Made by a program: the position numbers and the translations under genes. Source: Rhizobium pisi (GTDB lineage: Bacteria; Pseudomonadota; Alphaproteobacteria; Rhizobiales; Rhizobiaceae). Taken from it: 64,000 nt of DNA. The stretch covers positions 62,001 through 126,000 of the forward strand of contig NZ_RJJT01000013.1 in assembly GCF_003938655.1 (NCBI RefSeq), given 5' to 3'. This document shows, one piece after another, positions 46,761-56,726 of this stretch. A model generated the notes under the pieces. That model saw only the letters and a list, made by a program, of their open reading frames with translations, was not told the DNA's origin and did not search any database. How positions within the stretch are numbered: the first letter of the stretch is position 1; every line of letters starts with the position of its first letter.

Positions 46761-47034
46761 TATTGGTTCCACCGACCGGACAGAAGATCTGCGGCGCAGG
46801 ATCCCGGAACTCTCGACGATTGCGAGGCCCGTCAGTATTGAAGCGCCTTTCCGGCCTTTAACACCCCGTTAAATCGCCGCAATTACAGTTCAAGCGGATG
46901 ATCACGTCGCCGACTGCATAATTCCTGAGATCGGGATCGATTTATGGGCAAAATTATGCGGCACTCCAGAGTGCTACAGCGCCGTTGTGCGAAGTCGGGC
47001 TTCGCGATCGAACATGGGATGCGACCACTCCGCG

Positions 47035-49362
47035 ATGGCAGGCAGAGGCAGATCAGGCGACAGAATCGAACCGTCCTTCAGCGGCCGCCCGGCACGCGAC
47101 GATGACGAATTCTCGCTCGATGCGGACGATCGCGTCGTTGGAAGCAGATCGGCGCCGCGTGGCGGTTCCAAGCCCCCGCCGCAGCGGGCCGCCTCCCGAC
47201 GGCGGCGCGAGCCACGGGAGCGCGAAGGCGGCGGTATTTTCGGATTCCTGCGCCGCGTGATCTACTGGTGCGTCGTGCTTTTCATCTGGGCCGGCATCGG
47301 CGTTGCCGGGCTTGTGCTCTATTACGGCTCGCGCATGCCGAGCGCCAGCACGTGGGCGATCCCGGAACGGCCGCCGAACGTCAAGATCACTGCCGTCGAC
47401 GGCAGCGTCATCGCTAATCGCGGCGCCACCGGCGGCGAGGCGTTGTCGCTCGAAAACATGTCGCCCTATATTCCGGAAGCCGTCATTGCCATCGAAGACA
47501 GGCGCTTCTATTCGCATTTCGGCGTCGATCCGCTCGGCCTCGGCCGCGCGATCGTGACCAACTTCACGGCCGGCCATATGGTGCAGGGCGGCTCGACGCT
47601 GACGCAGCAGCTTGCCAAGAACCTCTTCCTCTCCCCCGAGAGAACGCTGGAACGTAAGGTTCAGGAGGTGCTGCTCGCGCTCTGGCTCGAGCAGAAATAC
47701 ACCAAGGACCAGATCCTTGCGATGTATCTCAACCGCGTGTTCTTCGGATCGAATGCTTATGGCGTCGAGGCGGCGTCTCGCCGCTACTTCAACAAATCGG
47801 CGCGCGACGTGAACCTTGGCGAGGCCGCGGTTCTGGCCGGCCTGCTTAAGGCGCCATCGCGGCTTTCGCCGGCCCGCGACGCAGACGCAGCGAATGCCCG
47901 CGCCCAACTCGTGCTCGCGGCGATGCGCGAACAGGGTTTCATCACCGATTCCGAGGTGAAGACCGCGATGTCGCAGACCCCGTCTTCTGCCAAGAGCTAT
48001 TGGTCGGGCGCCGGGCACTATGTCGCCGACATGGTGATGGACGAACTGCCGGGCCTGATCGGCGACGTCAAGGAAGACATTATCGTCGATACGACCATCG
48101 ACAAGTCCTTGGAAAAGAAGGCCGAGCAATCGCTGGTCGACGTGCTCGACAAGGAAGGCGGCAAACTCGACGCCTCGCAGGCCGCCCTCGTCTCGATCGA
48201 CGGCACCGGCGCGATCCGCGCGCTCGTCGGCGGCAGGGATTATGCGGCGAGCCAGTTCAACCGCGCCGTCAAGGCGAAGCGGCAGCCGGGTTCCTCGTTC
48301 AAGCCCTTCGTCTATGCCGCCGCGCTGGAAAAGGGGCTGACGCCCTATTCGGTGTTCAACGACGCGCCGATCCGCATCGGCGACTGGACGCCCGAGAACT
48401 ACGAGAAGAAATACAATGGCGAAGTGACGCTTGCGACCGCACTTGCCAAATCGCTGAACACGGTCGCCGCGCAGCTGGTGATGTATGACGGGCCGGACCA
48501 GGTGATCAAACTCGCCCACCGGCTCGGTATCGAAAGCGAGCTGCAGCCGAACGCCTCGATCGCGCTCGGCACGTCCGAGGTCTCGCTGATGGAACTCACC
48601 GCCTCCTACGCCGCCTTCATGAACGGTGGCTACAAGGCGACCCCGCACGTCATCCGCCGGGTGACGACCGCCGAGGGCAAGGTTCTCTATGAAAACACCT
48701 ATGACAGCCCGCCGCGCGTGCTCTCCGAGCAGATCGCCGCCGAGATGGATACGATGATGATGGGCGTCATCGAGAACGGTACCGGCAAGAGCGCCAAGAT
48801 CCCAGGCTGGCAGGCGGCGGGAAAGACCGGCACGACGCAGAATTCACGCGACGCGCTCTTCGTCGGCTTCACCAGCAACCTCACCACCGGGGTCTGGTTC
48901 GGCAATGACGATGGCAAATCGATGAAGAAGGTGACCGGCGGCGGCTTGCCCGCAAAGGCATGGAAGGAATTCATGGTCGCCGCCCATAAGGGTCTTTCGC
49001 CGGCGCCGCTCTTCGGCAACGGCCAGCTGATCGGCGATCCGAACGGCGGCCAGCCGATGGCGCAGGCAACCCCCGACGGCGGAGAGCCGATGACGGCCGA
49101 AGTGCCGCCGTCGACGACGATCGGCGGGATCATTTCCGGCGTCTTCGGCGGCGACGCCAACGCCAACCGCTATCCGCAGGCGCCTGTCCGGCAACAGGCG
49201 GCAACATCAGGAAACGGCCCGGTTCCTCCAGCCGACGTCGCCGAGGACGATGGTTCCGGTTATGGAAGCATCGTGCCGCCTGGCGATGTCGGAGGGGCGC
49301 AGACGACGTCTTCCGTCCGGCCGCGGCGCACGACCCTGCTCGATCTGATCATGGGCCAGTGA
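47035..49362 (+). CDS. Class A penicillin-binding protein, PBP1A type
   Basis: Bifunctional peptidoglycan glycosyltransferase/transpeptidase anchored in the inner membrane. The 775 residues begin with a basic cytoplasmic part and one helix (VIYWCVVLFIWAGIGVAGLV, about 74-93). The GT51 domain has its catalytic Glu in IEDRRFYSH (near 153) and GGSTLTQQLAKNLFL. The transpeptidase has SSFK (near 419), SLN (near 472) and KTGTT (near 596). A Pro/Gly/Asp-rich tail follows. I start at ATG 47035; an in-frame ATG at 47014 is possible. Confidence 0.92.
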   Translation: MAGRGRSGDRIEPSFSGRPARDDDEFSLDADDRVVGSRSAPRGGSKPPPQRAASRRRREPREREGGGIFGFLRRVIYWCVVLFIWAGIGVAGLVLYYGSRMPSASTWAIPERPPNVKITAVDGSVIANRGATGGEALSLENMSPYIPEAVIAIEDRRFYSHFGVDPLGLGRAIVTNFTAGHMVQGGSTLTQQLAKNLFLSPERTLERKVQEVLLALWLEQKYTKDQILAMYLNRVFFGSNAYGVEAASRRYFNKSARDVNLGEAAVLAGLLKAPSRLSPARDADAANARAQLVLAAMREQGFITDSEVKTAMSQTPSSAKSYWSGAGHYVADMVMDELPGLIGDVKEDIIVDTTIDKSLEKKAEQSLVDVLDKEGGKLDASQAALVSIDGTGAIRALVGGRDYAASQFNRAVKAKRQPGSSFKPFVYAAALEKGLTPYSVFNDAPIRIGDWTPENYEKKYNGEVTLATALAKSLNTVAAQLVMYDGPDQVIKLAHRLGIESELQPNASIALGTSEVSLMELTASYAAFMNGGYKATPHVIRRVTTAEGKVLYENTYDSPPRVLSEQIAAEMDTMMMGVIENGTGKSAKIPGWQAAGKTGTTQNSRDALFVGFTSNLTTGVWFGNDDGKSMKKVTGGGLPAKAWKEFMVAAHKGLSPAPLFGNGQLIGDPNGGQPMAQATPDGGEPMTAEVPPSTTIGGIISGVFGGDANANRYPQAPVRQQAATSGNGPVPPADVAEDDGSGYGSIVPPGDVGGAQTTSSVRPRRTTLLDLIMGQ

Positions 49363-49745
49363 GATCCTTGCTGCACGCCCGGCGCAAGCCCGATCCTCTA
49401 AAACATGTCGCGATCTTTCAGATTTGCTTGCCCGCTTTCGGTCGTCTGTTTGCGCGTGCCGTGATCGCAAAATCGCCGCATAGTCTTGCGCGACATGCTC
49501 TGGAAATCAGCCGCTTTCCTGATATGGGGAGACCTTGTTCCCGAGTACTGTCAAAATTGAAGGCAACACATTCGTTTTGCTGGATTCCGGGCCATTTCTC
49601 GCCTTGCAGTCCAGAAAACCGCTCCTTATATACGCCGCATCACCGCAATCACGATTGCGTAATCTTAAGTAGACCCATCCCGTAAGGGGCTGTCAGGGAA
49701 ATGCCTTCTCGGGGTTCCGACAGCTTGCTTCAAGGAGAGAATGAC
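49363..49745. other. 383-bp gap upstream of dnaK
   Basis: No protein gene is supported. The right-hand part carries the dnaK promoter (49602-49632) and a leader of about 105 bp. The left-hand part, after the PBP1A stop, is without clear structure. Confidence 0.5.
49602..49632 (+). promoter_or_regulatory. Heat-shock (RpoH-like) / housekeeping promoter of dnaK
   Basis: CCTTGC (49602-49607) precedes CTTATATA (49625-49632), matching alphaproteobacterial sigma-32 sites (CTTG, about 17-18 bases, C-TATAT). The same bases read as TTGCAG-N17-TATATA, an acceptable sigma-70 promoter. A dual site fits constitutive plus heat-induced dnaKJ expression. Confidence 0.65.
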
Positions 49746-51662
49746 ATGGCAAAAGTAATTGGTATCGACCTTGGAACGACGAATTCCTGCGTCGCAGTCA
49801 TGGACGGCAAGGACGCAAAGGTTATCGAGAATGCGGAAGGTGCGCGCACGACCCCTTCCATGGTGGCATTTTCCGATGATGGCGAACGCCTCGTCGGCCA
49901 GCCGGCCAAGCGCCAGGCAGTCACCAATCCGACGAACACGCTCTTTGCGGTCAAGCGCCTGATCGGCCGCCGCTACGAAGATCCGACCGTCGAGAAGGAC
50001 AAGCACCTCGTTCCCTTCACCATCGTCAAGGGCGACAATGGCGACGCCTGGGTCGAAGCCAATGGCAAGGGCTACTCGCCCGCACAGATTTCCGCGATGA
50101 TCCTTCAGAAGATGAAGGAAACCGCTGAATCCTATCTCGGCGAAAAGGTCGAGAAAGCCGTCATCACCGTTCCCGCATACTTCAACGACGCGCAGCGCCA
50201 GGCAACCAAGGATGCCGGCCGCATTGCAGGTCTTGAAGTGCTGCGCATTATCAACGAGCCGACCGCTGCTGCTCTCGCCTACGGCCTCGACAAGAAGGAC
50301 GGTAAGACGATCGCCGTCTACGACCTTGGCGGCGGCACCTTCGATATTTCGATCCTCGAAATCGGCGACGGCGTCTTCGAAGTGAAGTCCACCAACGGCG
50401 ATACCTTCCTCGGCGGTGAAGACTTCGACATGCGTCTCGTCGAATATCTCGTTGCCGAGTTCAAGAAGGACAATGGCATCGACCTGAAGAACGACAAGCT
50501 CGCCCTGCAGCGCCTCAAGGAAGCATCCGAAAAGGCAAAGATCGAGCTGTCCTCTTCGCAGCAGACGGAAATCAACCTGCCGTTCATCACGGCTGACGCT
50601 TCCGGCCCGAAGCACCTGACGTTGAAGCTGACTCGCGCCAAGCTCGAAAGCCTGGTCGACGATCTCGTCCAGCGCACGATCGCTCCGTGCAAGGCAGCTC
50701 TCAAGGATGCCGGCGTCACCGCTGCCGAAATCGACGAAGTCGTTCTCGTCGGCGGCATGAGCCGCATGCCGAAGGTGCAGGAAGTCGTCAAGCAGCTGTT
50801 CGGCAAGGAGCCGCACAAGGGTGTCAACCCGGATGAAGTCGTCGCTCTCGGCGCCGCCATCCAGGCCGGCGTTCTCCAGGGCGACGTCAAGGACGTTCTG
50901 CTTCTCGACGTAACTCCGCTGTCTCTCGGCATCGAAACGCTGGGCGGCGTCTTCACCCGTCTGATCGAGCGCAACACGACGATCCCGACGAAGAAGAGCC
51001 AGACCTTCTCGACCGCAGACGACAACCAGCAGGCCGTCACCATCCGCGTGTCGCAGGGCGAGCGTGAAATGGCTGCCGACAACAAGCTGCTCGGCCAGTT
51101 CGACCTCGTCGGCCTGCCGCCGTCGCCGCGCGGCGTTCCGCAGATCGAAGTTACCTTCGACATCGACGCGAACGGCATCGTGCAGGTTTCGGCCAAGGAC
51201 AAGGGTACCGGCAAGGAACAGCAGATCCGCATCCAGGCCTCCGGCGGTCTTTCGGACGCCGACATCGAAAAGATGGTCAAGGACGCAGAATCGCACGCTG
51301 CCGAAGACAAGAAGCGCCGCGAAGGTGTGGAAGCCAAGAACCAGGCCGAAAGCCTGATCCACTCCACCGAAAAGTCGCTCAAGGACTACGGTGACAAGGT
51401 TTCGGAAGCTGACCGCACCGCGATCTCGGATGCAATTGCCGCCCTGAAGTCTGCGACCGAAGCAACCGATGCCGACGCCGAAGACATCAAGGCCAAGACC
51501 CAGACCCTCATGGAAGTTTCCATGAAGCTCGGCCAGGCGATATATGAAGCACAGCAGGCCGAAGGCGGTGCTGCTGCCGATGCCTCCGCGGAAGGCGGCG
51601 ACAATGTCGTCGATGCCGACTACGAGGAAATCAAGGACGACGACCGCAAGAAGTCCGCGTAA
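49746..51662 (+). CDS. dnaK: Molecular chaperone DnaK (Hsp70)
   Basis: ATP-dependent chaperone, 638 residues, the normal length. The ATPase domain (1 to about 385) opens with [15 protein letters not shown] and includes [14 protein letters not shown] and [12 protein letters not shown]. The substrate domain (about 390-540) contains [17 protein letters not shown], and the helical lid precedes an acidic tail ([16 protein letters not shown]). Codon use is biased to preferred codons, as for highly expressed genes. AAGGAGAG lies upstream of the ATG. dnaJ follows after 85 bp. Confidence 0.99.
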   Translation: MAKVIGIDLGTTNSCVAVMDGKDAKVIENAEGARTTPSMVAFSDDGERLVGQPAKRQAVTNPTNTLFAVKRLIGRRYEDPTVEKDKHLVPFTIVKGDNGDAWVEANGKGYSPAQISAMILQKMKETAESYLGEKVEKAVITVPAYFNDAQRQATKDAGRIAGLEVLRIINEPTAAALAYGLDKKDGKTIAVYDLGGGTFDISILEIGDGVFEVKSTNGDTFLGGEDFDMRLVEYLVAEFKKDNGIDLKNDKLALQRLKEASEKAKIELSSSQQTEINLPFITADASGPKHLTLKLTRAKLESLVDDLVQRTIAPCKAALKDAGVTAAEIDEVVLVGGMSRMPKVQEVVKQLFGKEPHKGVNPDEVVALGAAIQAGVLQGDVKDVLLLDVTPLSLGIETLGGVFTRLIERNTTIPTKKSQTFSTADDNQQAVTIRVSQGEREMAADNKLLGQFDLVGLPPSPRGVPQIEVTFDIDANGIVQVSAKDKGTGKEQQIRIQASGGLSDADIEKMVKDAESHAAEDKKRREGVEAKNQAESLIHSTEKSLKDYGDKVSEADRTAISDAIAALKSATEATDADAEDIKAKTQTLMEVSMKLGQAIYEAQQAEGGAAADASAEGGDNVVDADYEEIKDDDRKKSA

Positions 51663-51747
51663 TCCGCGGCGGCGTGGTTATGCTTCAACACCTGATCCGG
51701 CTGCTCACCATGGCAGCCGGAAATCCATTTCCGGGGTTTAATCCTTA

Positions 51748-52875
51748 ATGGCAAAAGCGGACTTTTACGAAACTCTGGGTGTAGCCAAGTCGGCGGACGA
51801 GAAAGAGCTGAAGAGCGCCTTCCGCAAACTGGCGATGAAATACCATCCGGACAAAAACCCGGATGACAAGGACGCGGAACGGAAGTTCAAGGAAATCAAC
51901 GAAGCCTACGAGATGCTCAAGGACCCGCAGAAGCGGGCGGCCTATGATCGCTATGGCCACGCGGCCTTCGAGCAAGGCGGCATGGGCGGCGGTGGCGGCG
52001 GATTTGCCGGCGGCGGTTTCTCCGATATCTTCGAGGATATTTTCGGCGAGATGATGGGTGGCGGCCGCGCACGCCAGCGCTCGTCGGGCGGCCGCGAGCG
52101 CGGCGCCGATCTTCGCTACAACATGGAAATAACGCTGGAAGAAGCCTTCTCCGGCAAAACGGCGCAGATCCGCGTTCCGACGTCGATCACCTGCGACGTC
52201 TGTTCGGGCTCGGGCGCCAAGCCCGGCACGCAGCCGAAGAACTGCGGAACCTGCCAGGGAACGGGGCGCGTGCGTGCCGCACAGGGCTTCTTCTCGATTG
52301 AGCGGACCTGCCCGACCTGCCACGGCCGCGGCCAGATCATTCCCGATCCTTGTCCGAAGTGCCACGGCCAGGGCCGGGTGACGGAAGAGCGTTCGCTTTC
52401 GGTCAATATTCCCTCGGGCATCGAAGACGGCACGCGCATCCGCCTGCAGGGCGAAGGCGAAGCCGGCGCCCGCGGTGGGCCGGCCGGCGACCTCTATATT
52501 TTCCTGTCGGTGAAGCCGCACGAATTCTACCAGCGCGACGGAGCAGACCTCTATTGCGCCGTTCCGATCTCGATGACGACGGCCGCTCTCGGCGGGACCT
52601 TCGATGTGGCGACGCTCGACGGCACGAAGTCGCGCGTGAGCGTGCCCGAAGGCACGCAGGCGGGCAAACAGTTCCGCCTCAAGAGCAAGGGCATGCCGGT
52701 GCTGCGTTCGGCGCAGACGGGCGATCTCTACATCCAGATCCAGATCGAGACGCCGCAGAAACTCACCAAGCGCCAGCGCGAGCTGCTGCAAGAGTTCGAG
52801 CAGCTTTCCTCCAAGGAGAACAACCCGGAATCGACGGGCTTCTTCGCCCGGATGAAGGAATTCTTCGAAGGCTGA
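51748..52875 (+). CDS. dnaJ: Co-chaperone DnaJ (Hsp40)
   Basis: Stimulates DnaK ATPase and delivers clients, 375 residues. The J domain (about 4-70) has the essential HPD in [12 protein letters not shown] Gly/Phe-rich segment (about 73-105) precedes the zinc domain with four CxxCxGxG repeats: [32 protein letters not shown]. The C-terminal substrate domains complete it. A type I DnaJ by layout. Confidence 0.99.
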   Translation: MAKADFYETLGVAKSADEKELKSAFRKLAMKYHPDKNPDDKDAERKFKEINEAYEMLKDPQKRAAYDRYGHAAFEQGGMGGGGGGFAGGGFSDIFEDIFGEMMGGGRARQRSSGGRERGADLRYNMEITLEEAFSGKTAQIRVPTSITCDVCSGSGAKPGTQPKNCGTCQGTGRVRAAQGFFSIERTCPTCHGRGQIIPDPCPKCHGQGRVTEERSLSVNIPSGIEDGTRIRLQGEGEAGARGGPAGDLYIFLSVKPHEFYQRDGADLYCAVPISMTTAALGGTFDVATLDGTKSRVSVPEGTQAGKQFRLKSKGMPVLRSAQTGDLYIQIQIETPQKLTKRQRELLQEFEQLSSKENNPESTGFFARMKEFFEG

Positions 52876-52900
52876 GCCGCCGGTCGACATGCCAATCCCG

Positions 52901-52934
52901 AAAGCCGGGGACGGAAACGTCTCCGGCTTTTTTT
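52901..52934 (+). terminator. Rho-independent terminator of dnaKJ
   Basis: AAAGCCGGGGACG and CGTCTCCGGCTTT pair (one G-T pair) around a GAAA tetraloop, followed by a T-run (TTTTTTT). It begins 25 bases after the dnaJ stop. Confidence 0.9.
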
Positions 52935-53085
52935 GTCCCGCGAATCCTGATTTGCGACACTTGCCGCCCGTTGCCGGGCGATCTGTCTCAGATCGATACG
53001 GCGATGGGACGGCAGACGACTTGCGTTAACGCAGCCACATGATGCCGCTTGCAAGTTTTCCAAATGAATTCAGTCTCTGCGGTCA

Positions 53086-53118
53086 GCGCAGAACCCCTCG
53101 ATAACAGGGGTTCTGCGC
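53086..53118. repeat. 13-bp perfect inverted repeat
   Basis: GCGCAGAACCCCT (53086-53098) and AGGGGTTCTGCGC (53106-53118) with loop CGATAAC. No T-run follows on either strand. It directly abuts repeat copy 2. Confidence 0.75.
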
Positions 53119-53119
53119 C

Positions 53120-53171
53120 AATTCAAAGTGATAGAGCGCCCTTGGCGCGTCCCATCGGACGCGCGGCGCTC
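53120..53171. repeat. Rhizobial intergenic palindromic repeat, copy 2
   Basis: CAATTCAAAGTGATAGAGCG starts the element. The stem GGCGCGTCCCATCGGACGCGC follows with GGCGCT at the end. Same order as copy 1 (26200-26256). Confidence 0.8.
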
Positions 53172-53203
53172 CGGCGGGAACAACCAGAACAAGGGTATCT
53201 AAA

Positions 53204-53404
53204 ATGGCGCCAGCCTTCTCCTCTCAGTCCGAAGACGTCGACGTTCTTGCCGGGGCCATCTACACATGGTGTGCCGAGCGCAACATCAAGCTTCGCAGCC
53301 AGCAGGGCCTCTCCATCGCCAGTATCGCGATCGACCTCTATCATGCCGGCCACCAGACGCAGGACGATCTGCTGACGGCGCTGCACGAGAGCGAGATTCA
53401 CTAA
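53204..53404 (+). CDS. Small hypothetical protein
   Basis: A 66-residue soluble protein (MAPAFSSQSEDVDVLAG...). The sequence reads as mixed alpha-helical with a final acidic/His stretch (HESEIH). AAGGGTATCTAAA precedes the ATG, a moderate ribosome site. Codon use fits the neighbouring genes and position after the repeat element suggests its own short transcript. No family is recognised. Confidence 0.6.
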   Translation: MAPAFSSQSEDVDVLAGAIYTWCAERNIKLRSQQGLSIASIAIDLYHAGHQTQDDLLTALHESEIH

Positions 53405-53565
53405 AGCGACGCATCGAAGCTGACGCGACATGCGTCGGCAGCCCCATCCTCGATTCCGAGAATGCTTCCACCTTTGCGGATATGCAGACCTTCAAGGTCC
53501 GGACATCGTCCATACCTTGAAGACGCTGAGCTCTTCCGGAAATAAACTTGTCCGCCCCGGCGGAA

Positions 53566-53931
53566 TCAGGCGGCGCTTTCGACCGCTTCACCACTCATGA
53601 GAGTGAGAATGGTCTTGACCGCCTCCTTGCCCGCGGTCGAGTTCAGCTTGTCGTAGCTCAGCGCAAGCGCATAGGCATCGGGGCTAAGTTCGATACGGCT
53701 GCCGAATTGCGATATGCCGGTTCCCTCGAAAAGAGCGGAGATCTCGACATCGAGAAAAACAGCGATCTGATGCAGCTTGCTGGCGGAAACGCGGTTCGTT
53801 CCCTTTTCGTATTTCTGGATCTGCTGGAAAGTCAGTCCGAGTGCTTCACCGAGTTCAAGTTGGGAAACACGACGAAGGGCGCGAAGGTGTCTTACGTTGC
53901 GACCAACGATAATATCAACCGGATCTGGCAC
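53566..53931 (-). CDS. XRE-family helix-turn-helix regulator
   Basis: A 121-residue Cro/CI-type DNA-binding protein. The HTH (about 12-66) reads VRHLRALRRVSQLELGEALGLTFQQIQKYEKGTNRVSASKL, close to rhizobial PraR-type regulators, which act in biofilm and quorum-related control (family knowledge). The C-terminal half is a short helical extension probably used for dimerisation. An AT-rich 144-bp upstream region holds its promoter. Confidence 0.85.
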   Translation of the reverse strand: MPDPVDIIVGRNVRHLRALRRVSQLELGEALGLTFQQIQKYEKGTNRVSASKLHQIAVFLDVEISALFEGTGISQFGSRIELSPDAYALALSYDKLNSTAGKEAVKTILTLMSGEAVESAA

Positions 53932-54303
53932 TTCACTACTCTCTCATACATAAACACTTGGTTTACCATATCGTGTTCAGCGAATAACTCAACCCGGAAG
54001 CTGCAAAATTCAACCGACTTTTTTTGGGCTTTACGTTACGTCAGTAATCTCAACCGAATGCGCCAAAGCCTCTGAAATCAGGGCTCGCGGCCGGTGAACC
54101 CTGATGTTGGCAATATCGGCTTAGCAACGTCGAGCCATTGCCTCTGAGGTTGTATTTTTTGCAGTAATTGGGACCGCCGCGGCATTGCTCCACGACCGAT
54201 TTCCGGCATCACCGGCGGTACGCGATCCACCACCGTGAAGCAGCGCGCTTGCCATCAAGACTGCTTCGGCTTAGCTGTCACGCTTAACGATTCCGGACAT
54301 CCG

Positions 54304-55428
54304 ATGCCGCACAAGGTTTCCCTTTCTCGCCTGAAGCTCACCGACTTCCGCAACTATGCGGCGGCAGCACTTGCCCTTGACGGCCGGCACGTCGTGCTGA
54401 CGGGAGACAACGGCGCCGGCAAGACCAATCTCATGGAGGCGGTTTCGCTGCTTTCGCCCGGCCGCGGCCTGCGCCGCGCGGCCTATGGCGATATCACCCG
54501 CGTCGGCGCGCCGGGTGGCTTTTCGATCTTCGCAGCGCTCGACGGCATGGAGGGTGACGTCGAGATCGGCACCGGCATCGAGACGGGCGAAGAGACAACC
54601 GCCCGCAGGCTGCGCATCAACGGTACGCCGGCCAAGACCGCCGACGAGCTGACGGATCACCTGCGTCTTCTTTGGCTGACGCCGGCGATGGATGGCCTGT
54701 TTACCGGCGCCTCTTCCGACCGGCGCCGCTTTCTCGACCGGCTGGTGCTGTCGCTCGATCCCGCCCATGGCCGCCGCGCCAGCGATTTCGAGCGCGCCAT
54801 GCGCAGCCGCAACAAACTGCTCGACGAAGGCCGCTTCGACCCCTCCTGGCTTACCGGAATTGAGGAGCAGATGGCAAGCCTCGGCATCGCGATGGCGCTC
54901 GCCCGCCAGGAAATGCTCGGGCTCTTGACCCGGCTGATCGAGGAAACACTGGAGAGTTCACCCTTCCCCTCGGCATCGCTGCGGCTCTCCGGCTTCATGG
55001 ACGGCCAGTTCTCACGCCCCTCGGTCGACCTCGAGGACGACTACGCCGCGATGCTGGCGGAAAGCCGTTACCGCGATGCCGGCGCAGGACGTACGCTCGA
55101 AGGGCCGCACAGAGCCGATCTCATCGTGCATCACCGCGAAAAGGCGATGGAGGCCGAGCGTTGTTCGACCGGCGAGCAGAAAGCGCTGCTCGTTGGCCTG
55201 GTGCTTGCGCATGCGCGGCTCGTCGGCAATCTCACCGGCCATGCGCCGATCCTGCTGCTCGATGAAATCGCGGCACATCTCGACGAGAACAGACGCGCGG
55301 CGCTGTTCGACCTCATCGACGGGCTCGGCGGGCAAGCCTTCATGACCGGAACGGACCGTGCCATGTTTTCAGCGCTCGGCGACAGGGCACAGGTCTTTAC
55401 GGTGGCTGACGGAAAGGTATTCGAATGA
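54304..55428 (+). CDS. recF: DNA replication/repair protein RecF
   Basis: SMC-like ATPase that loads RecA at gaps, 374 residues. Walker A GDNGAGKTNLMEAV (about 37-50), FLDRLVLSLDPAHGRR in the middle, the signature region CSTGEQKALLVGLVLAHA and Walker B ILLLDEIAAHLD are all present. A frame extension to 54235 lacks similarity, so I start at the ATG of MPHKVSLSRLKLTDFRNY. It is not next to dnaA/dnaN here, as usual for rhizobia. A ThiF/MoeB-type gene follows. Confidence 0.95.
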   Translation: MPHKVSLSRLKLTDFRNYAAAALALDGRHVVLTGDNGAGKTNLMEAVSLLSPGRGLRRAAYGDITRVGAPGGFSIFAALDGMEGDVEIGTGIETGEETTARRLRINGTPAKTADELTDHLRLLWLTPAMDGLFTGASSDRRRFLDRLVLSLDPAHGRRASDFERAMRSRNKLLDEGRFDPSWLTGIEEQMASLGIAMALARQEMLGLLTRLIEETLESSPFPSASLRLSGFMDGQFSRPSVDLEDDYAAMLAESRYRDAGAGRTLEGPHRADLIVHHREKAMEAERCSTGEQKALLVGLVLAHARLVGNLTGHAPILLLDEIAAHLDENRRAALFDLIDGLGGQAFMTGTDRAMFSALGDRAQVFTVADGKVFE

Positions 55429-55475
55429 CCGGAGCAGCTTTTCCCGGCGACGGGCGCCATGATAAGGTCCCCGCC

Positions 55476-56243
55476 ATGGAACCGCTCACCCCTGATGAAA
55501 TCGCGCGCTATCAGCGCCACATCCTGCTCCCCGAGATCGGCGGCGCAGGCCAGCAGAAGCTGAAGGCTGCCCGCGTGCTGGTAATCGGCGCCGGCGGCCT
55601 CGGTGCGCCGATCCTGCAATATCTGGCCGCAGCCGGCGTCGGCACGCTCGGCATCGTCGATGACGACCTGGTATCGCTCTCGAACCTGCAGCGCCAGGTC
55701 ATCCACGATTCCGGCACGATCGGGGAGTTGAAGACGGAGAGCGCCGCCATCGCCATCGCGAGACTCAACCCGCATGTCCGGCTCATCCGCTTCGAGGAAC
55801 GCTTCTCTCCGGAGACTGCCCGACGACAATTGTCCGGCTTCGATCTTCTGATCGACGGCTCCGACAATTTCGACACGCGTTATGCCGCCGCCGATGCGGC
55901 GGAAGGTGCGCGCATCCCGCTCGTCACCGGCGCCGTCGGGCGTTTCGACGGTTCGCTGACAGTAGTGAAACCCTATGAGACGGCCGAGGACGGGACGCCC
56001 AACCCTAGATATCGCGACCTGTTTCCCGAAGCGCCGCCGGCGGGGCTGATCCCCTCCTGCGCCGAGGCCGGCATCATCGGCGCGCTTACCGGCGTCATCG
56101 GCACGATGATGGCGATGGAGGCGATCAAGCTCGTCACCGGCGCCGGCGAGCCGCTGATCGGACGGCTGCTGCTTTACGACGCGCTGTCGGCCCGGTTCGA
56201 AACGATCCGCTACAAACGCCGCCGCTCAAGGCAGGCGGGATGA
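55476..56243 (+). CDS. HesA/MoeB/ThiF family adenylyltransferase
   Basis: E1-like enzyme that adenylates the C terminus of a sulfur-carrier protein such as MoaD or ThiS. The 255 residues contain EIARYQRHILLPEIGGAGQQ, the ATP-binding GAGGLGAPILQYLAAAGVG, LSNLQRQVIH, DGSDNFDTRY and catalytic-type PSCAEAGIIG. The two CxxC zinc pairs of E. coli MoeB are missing. The chosen ATG matches the MoeB N terminus. An ATG at 55425 overlapping the recF stop (ATGA) would add 17 residues. Confidence 0.85.
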   Translation: MEPLTPDEIARYQRHILLPEIGGAGQQKLKAARVLVIGAGGLGAPILQYLAAAGVGTLGIVDDDLVSLSNLQRQVIHDSGTIGELKTESAAIAIARLNPHVRLIRFEERFSPETARRQLSGFDLLIDGSDNFDTRYAAADAAEGARIPLVTGAVGRFDGSLTVVKPYETAEDGTPNPRYRDLFPEAPPAGLIPSCAEAGIIGALTGVIGTMMAMEAIKLVTGAGEPLIGRLLLYDALSARFETIRYKRRRSRQAG

Positions 56244-56713
56244 CGATCATCCGCCTCGACGGAAGCTTCACGCGCTGGGACGAACTACTCGCCCTCATCC
56301 TTGCCGCCTTCGCCTCGATGAACGGCAGGATCGATCCACCATCTTCCGCGCTCCGCCTAACGGCGCAAGCGCTGGCTGAAAAGGCCGAAGCCGAAATCGG
56401 TCACGTCGCGATCGAGCAGGGAAAGCTGACCGGCTGTCTGTTCCTGCGGCCGGAGACCGATTGTCTCTATGTCGGCAAGCTCGCCGTTCTCCCGTCCGTG
56501 CAGGGCAAGGGCCTCGGCAGACGGCTGCTGGCGATTGCCGAGGAAACGGCCGCAGCGCTTGGCCTTCCCGCCTTGCGGTTGGAAACGCGTATCGAACTCA
56601 CGGACAATCACTCCGTCTTCGCCGCCTGGGGATTTTCCAGAACCGCTGAGAAGGCGCATCCCGGTTTTGCCAGGACGACCTTCATCGAGATGCGCAAGGA
56701 CCTTAGCCGCTAA
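56240..56713 (+). CDS. GNAT family N-acetyltransferase
   Basis: Acetyl-CoA-dependent transferase of 157 residues. The acetyl-CoA-binding motif A reads LYVGKLAVLPSVQGKGLGRRLLAIAEE (V-x-P-x-x-Q-G-x-G-x-G/R, about 74-100). It overlaps the preceding gene by four bases (ATGA), so it is co-transcribed with recF and the MoeB-like gene. Substrate unknown. Confidence 0.85.
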   Translation: MTIIRLDGSFTRWDELLALILAAFASMNGRIDPPSSALRLTAQALAEKAEAEIGHVAIEQGKLTGCLFLRPETDCLYVGKLAVLPSVQGKGLGRRLLAIAEETAAALGLPALRLETRIELTDNHSVFAAWGFSRTAEKAHPGFARTTFIEMRKDLSR

Positions 56714-56726
56714 CGCGCAAAATCGC

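Larger units (their letters stand above)
46466..47034. other. 569-bp gap with a repeat element and an sRNA candidate
   Basis: From left to right it holds a rhizobial palindromic repeat (46525-46628), a three-hairpin RNA candidate read leftwards (46631-46760), and the promoter region of the penicillin-binding protein gene. A CTACAGCGCCG stretch near 46975 resembles a fragment of the 26200/53120 repeat. No protein gene is supported. Confidence 0.6.
52876..53203. other. 328-bp gap after dnaJ with terminator, inverted repeat and repeat element
   Basis: It contains the dnaJ terminator (52901-52934), a 13-bp perfect inverted repeat (53086-53118) and copy 2 of the palindromic repeat (53120-53171). 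No gene is seen. Confidence 0.7.

Noticed and set aside
47053-48648. 531-residue minus-strand frame opposite the PBP1A gene
   Set aside because: The plus-strand protein has all glycosyltransferase and transpeptidase motifs; the antisense product has none.
49665-51362. 565-residue minus-strand frame opposite dnaK (looks like NAD-GDH antisense frames in other genomes)
   Set aside because: Long antisense frames to dnaK are a well-known by-product of its codon bias; no ribosome site or domain is seen.
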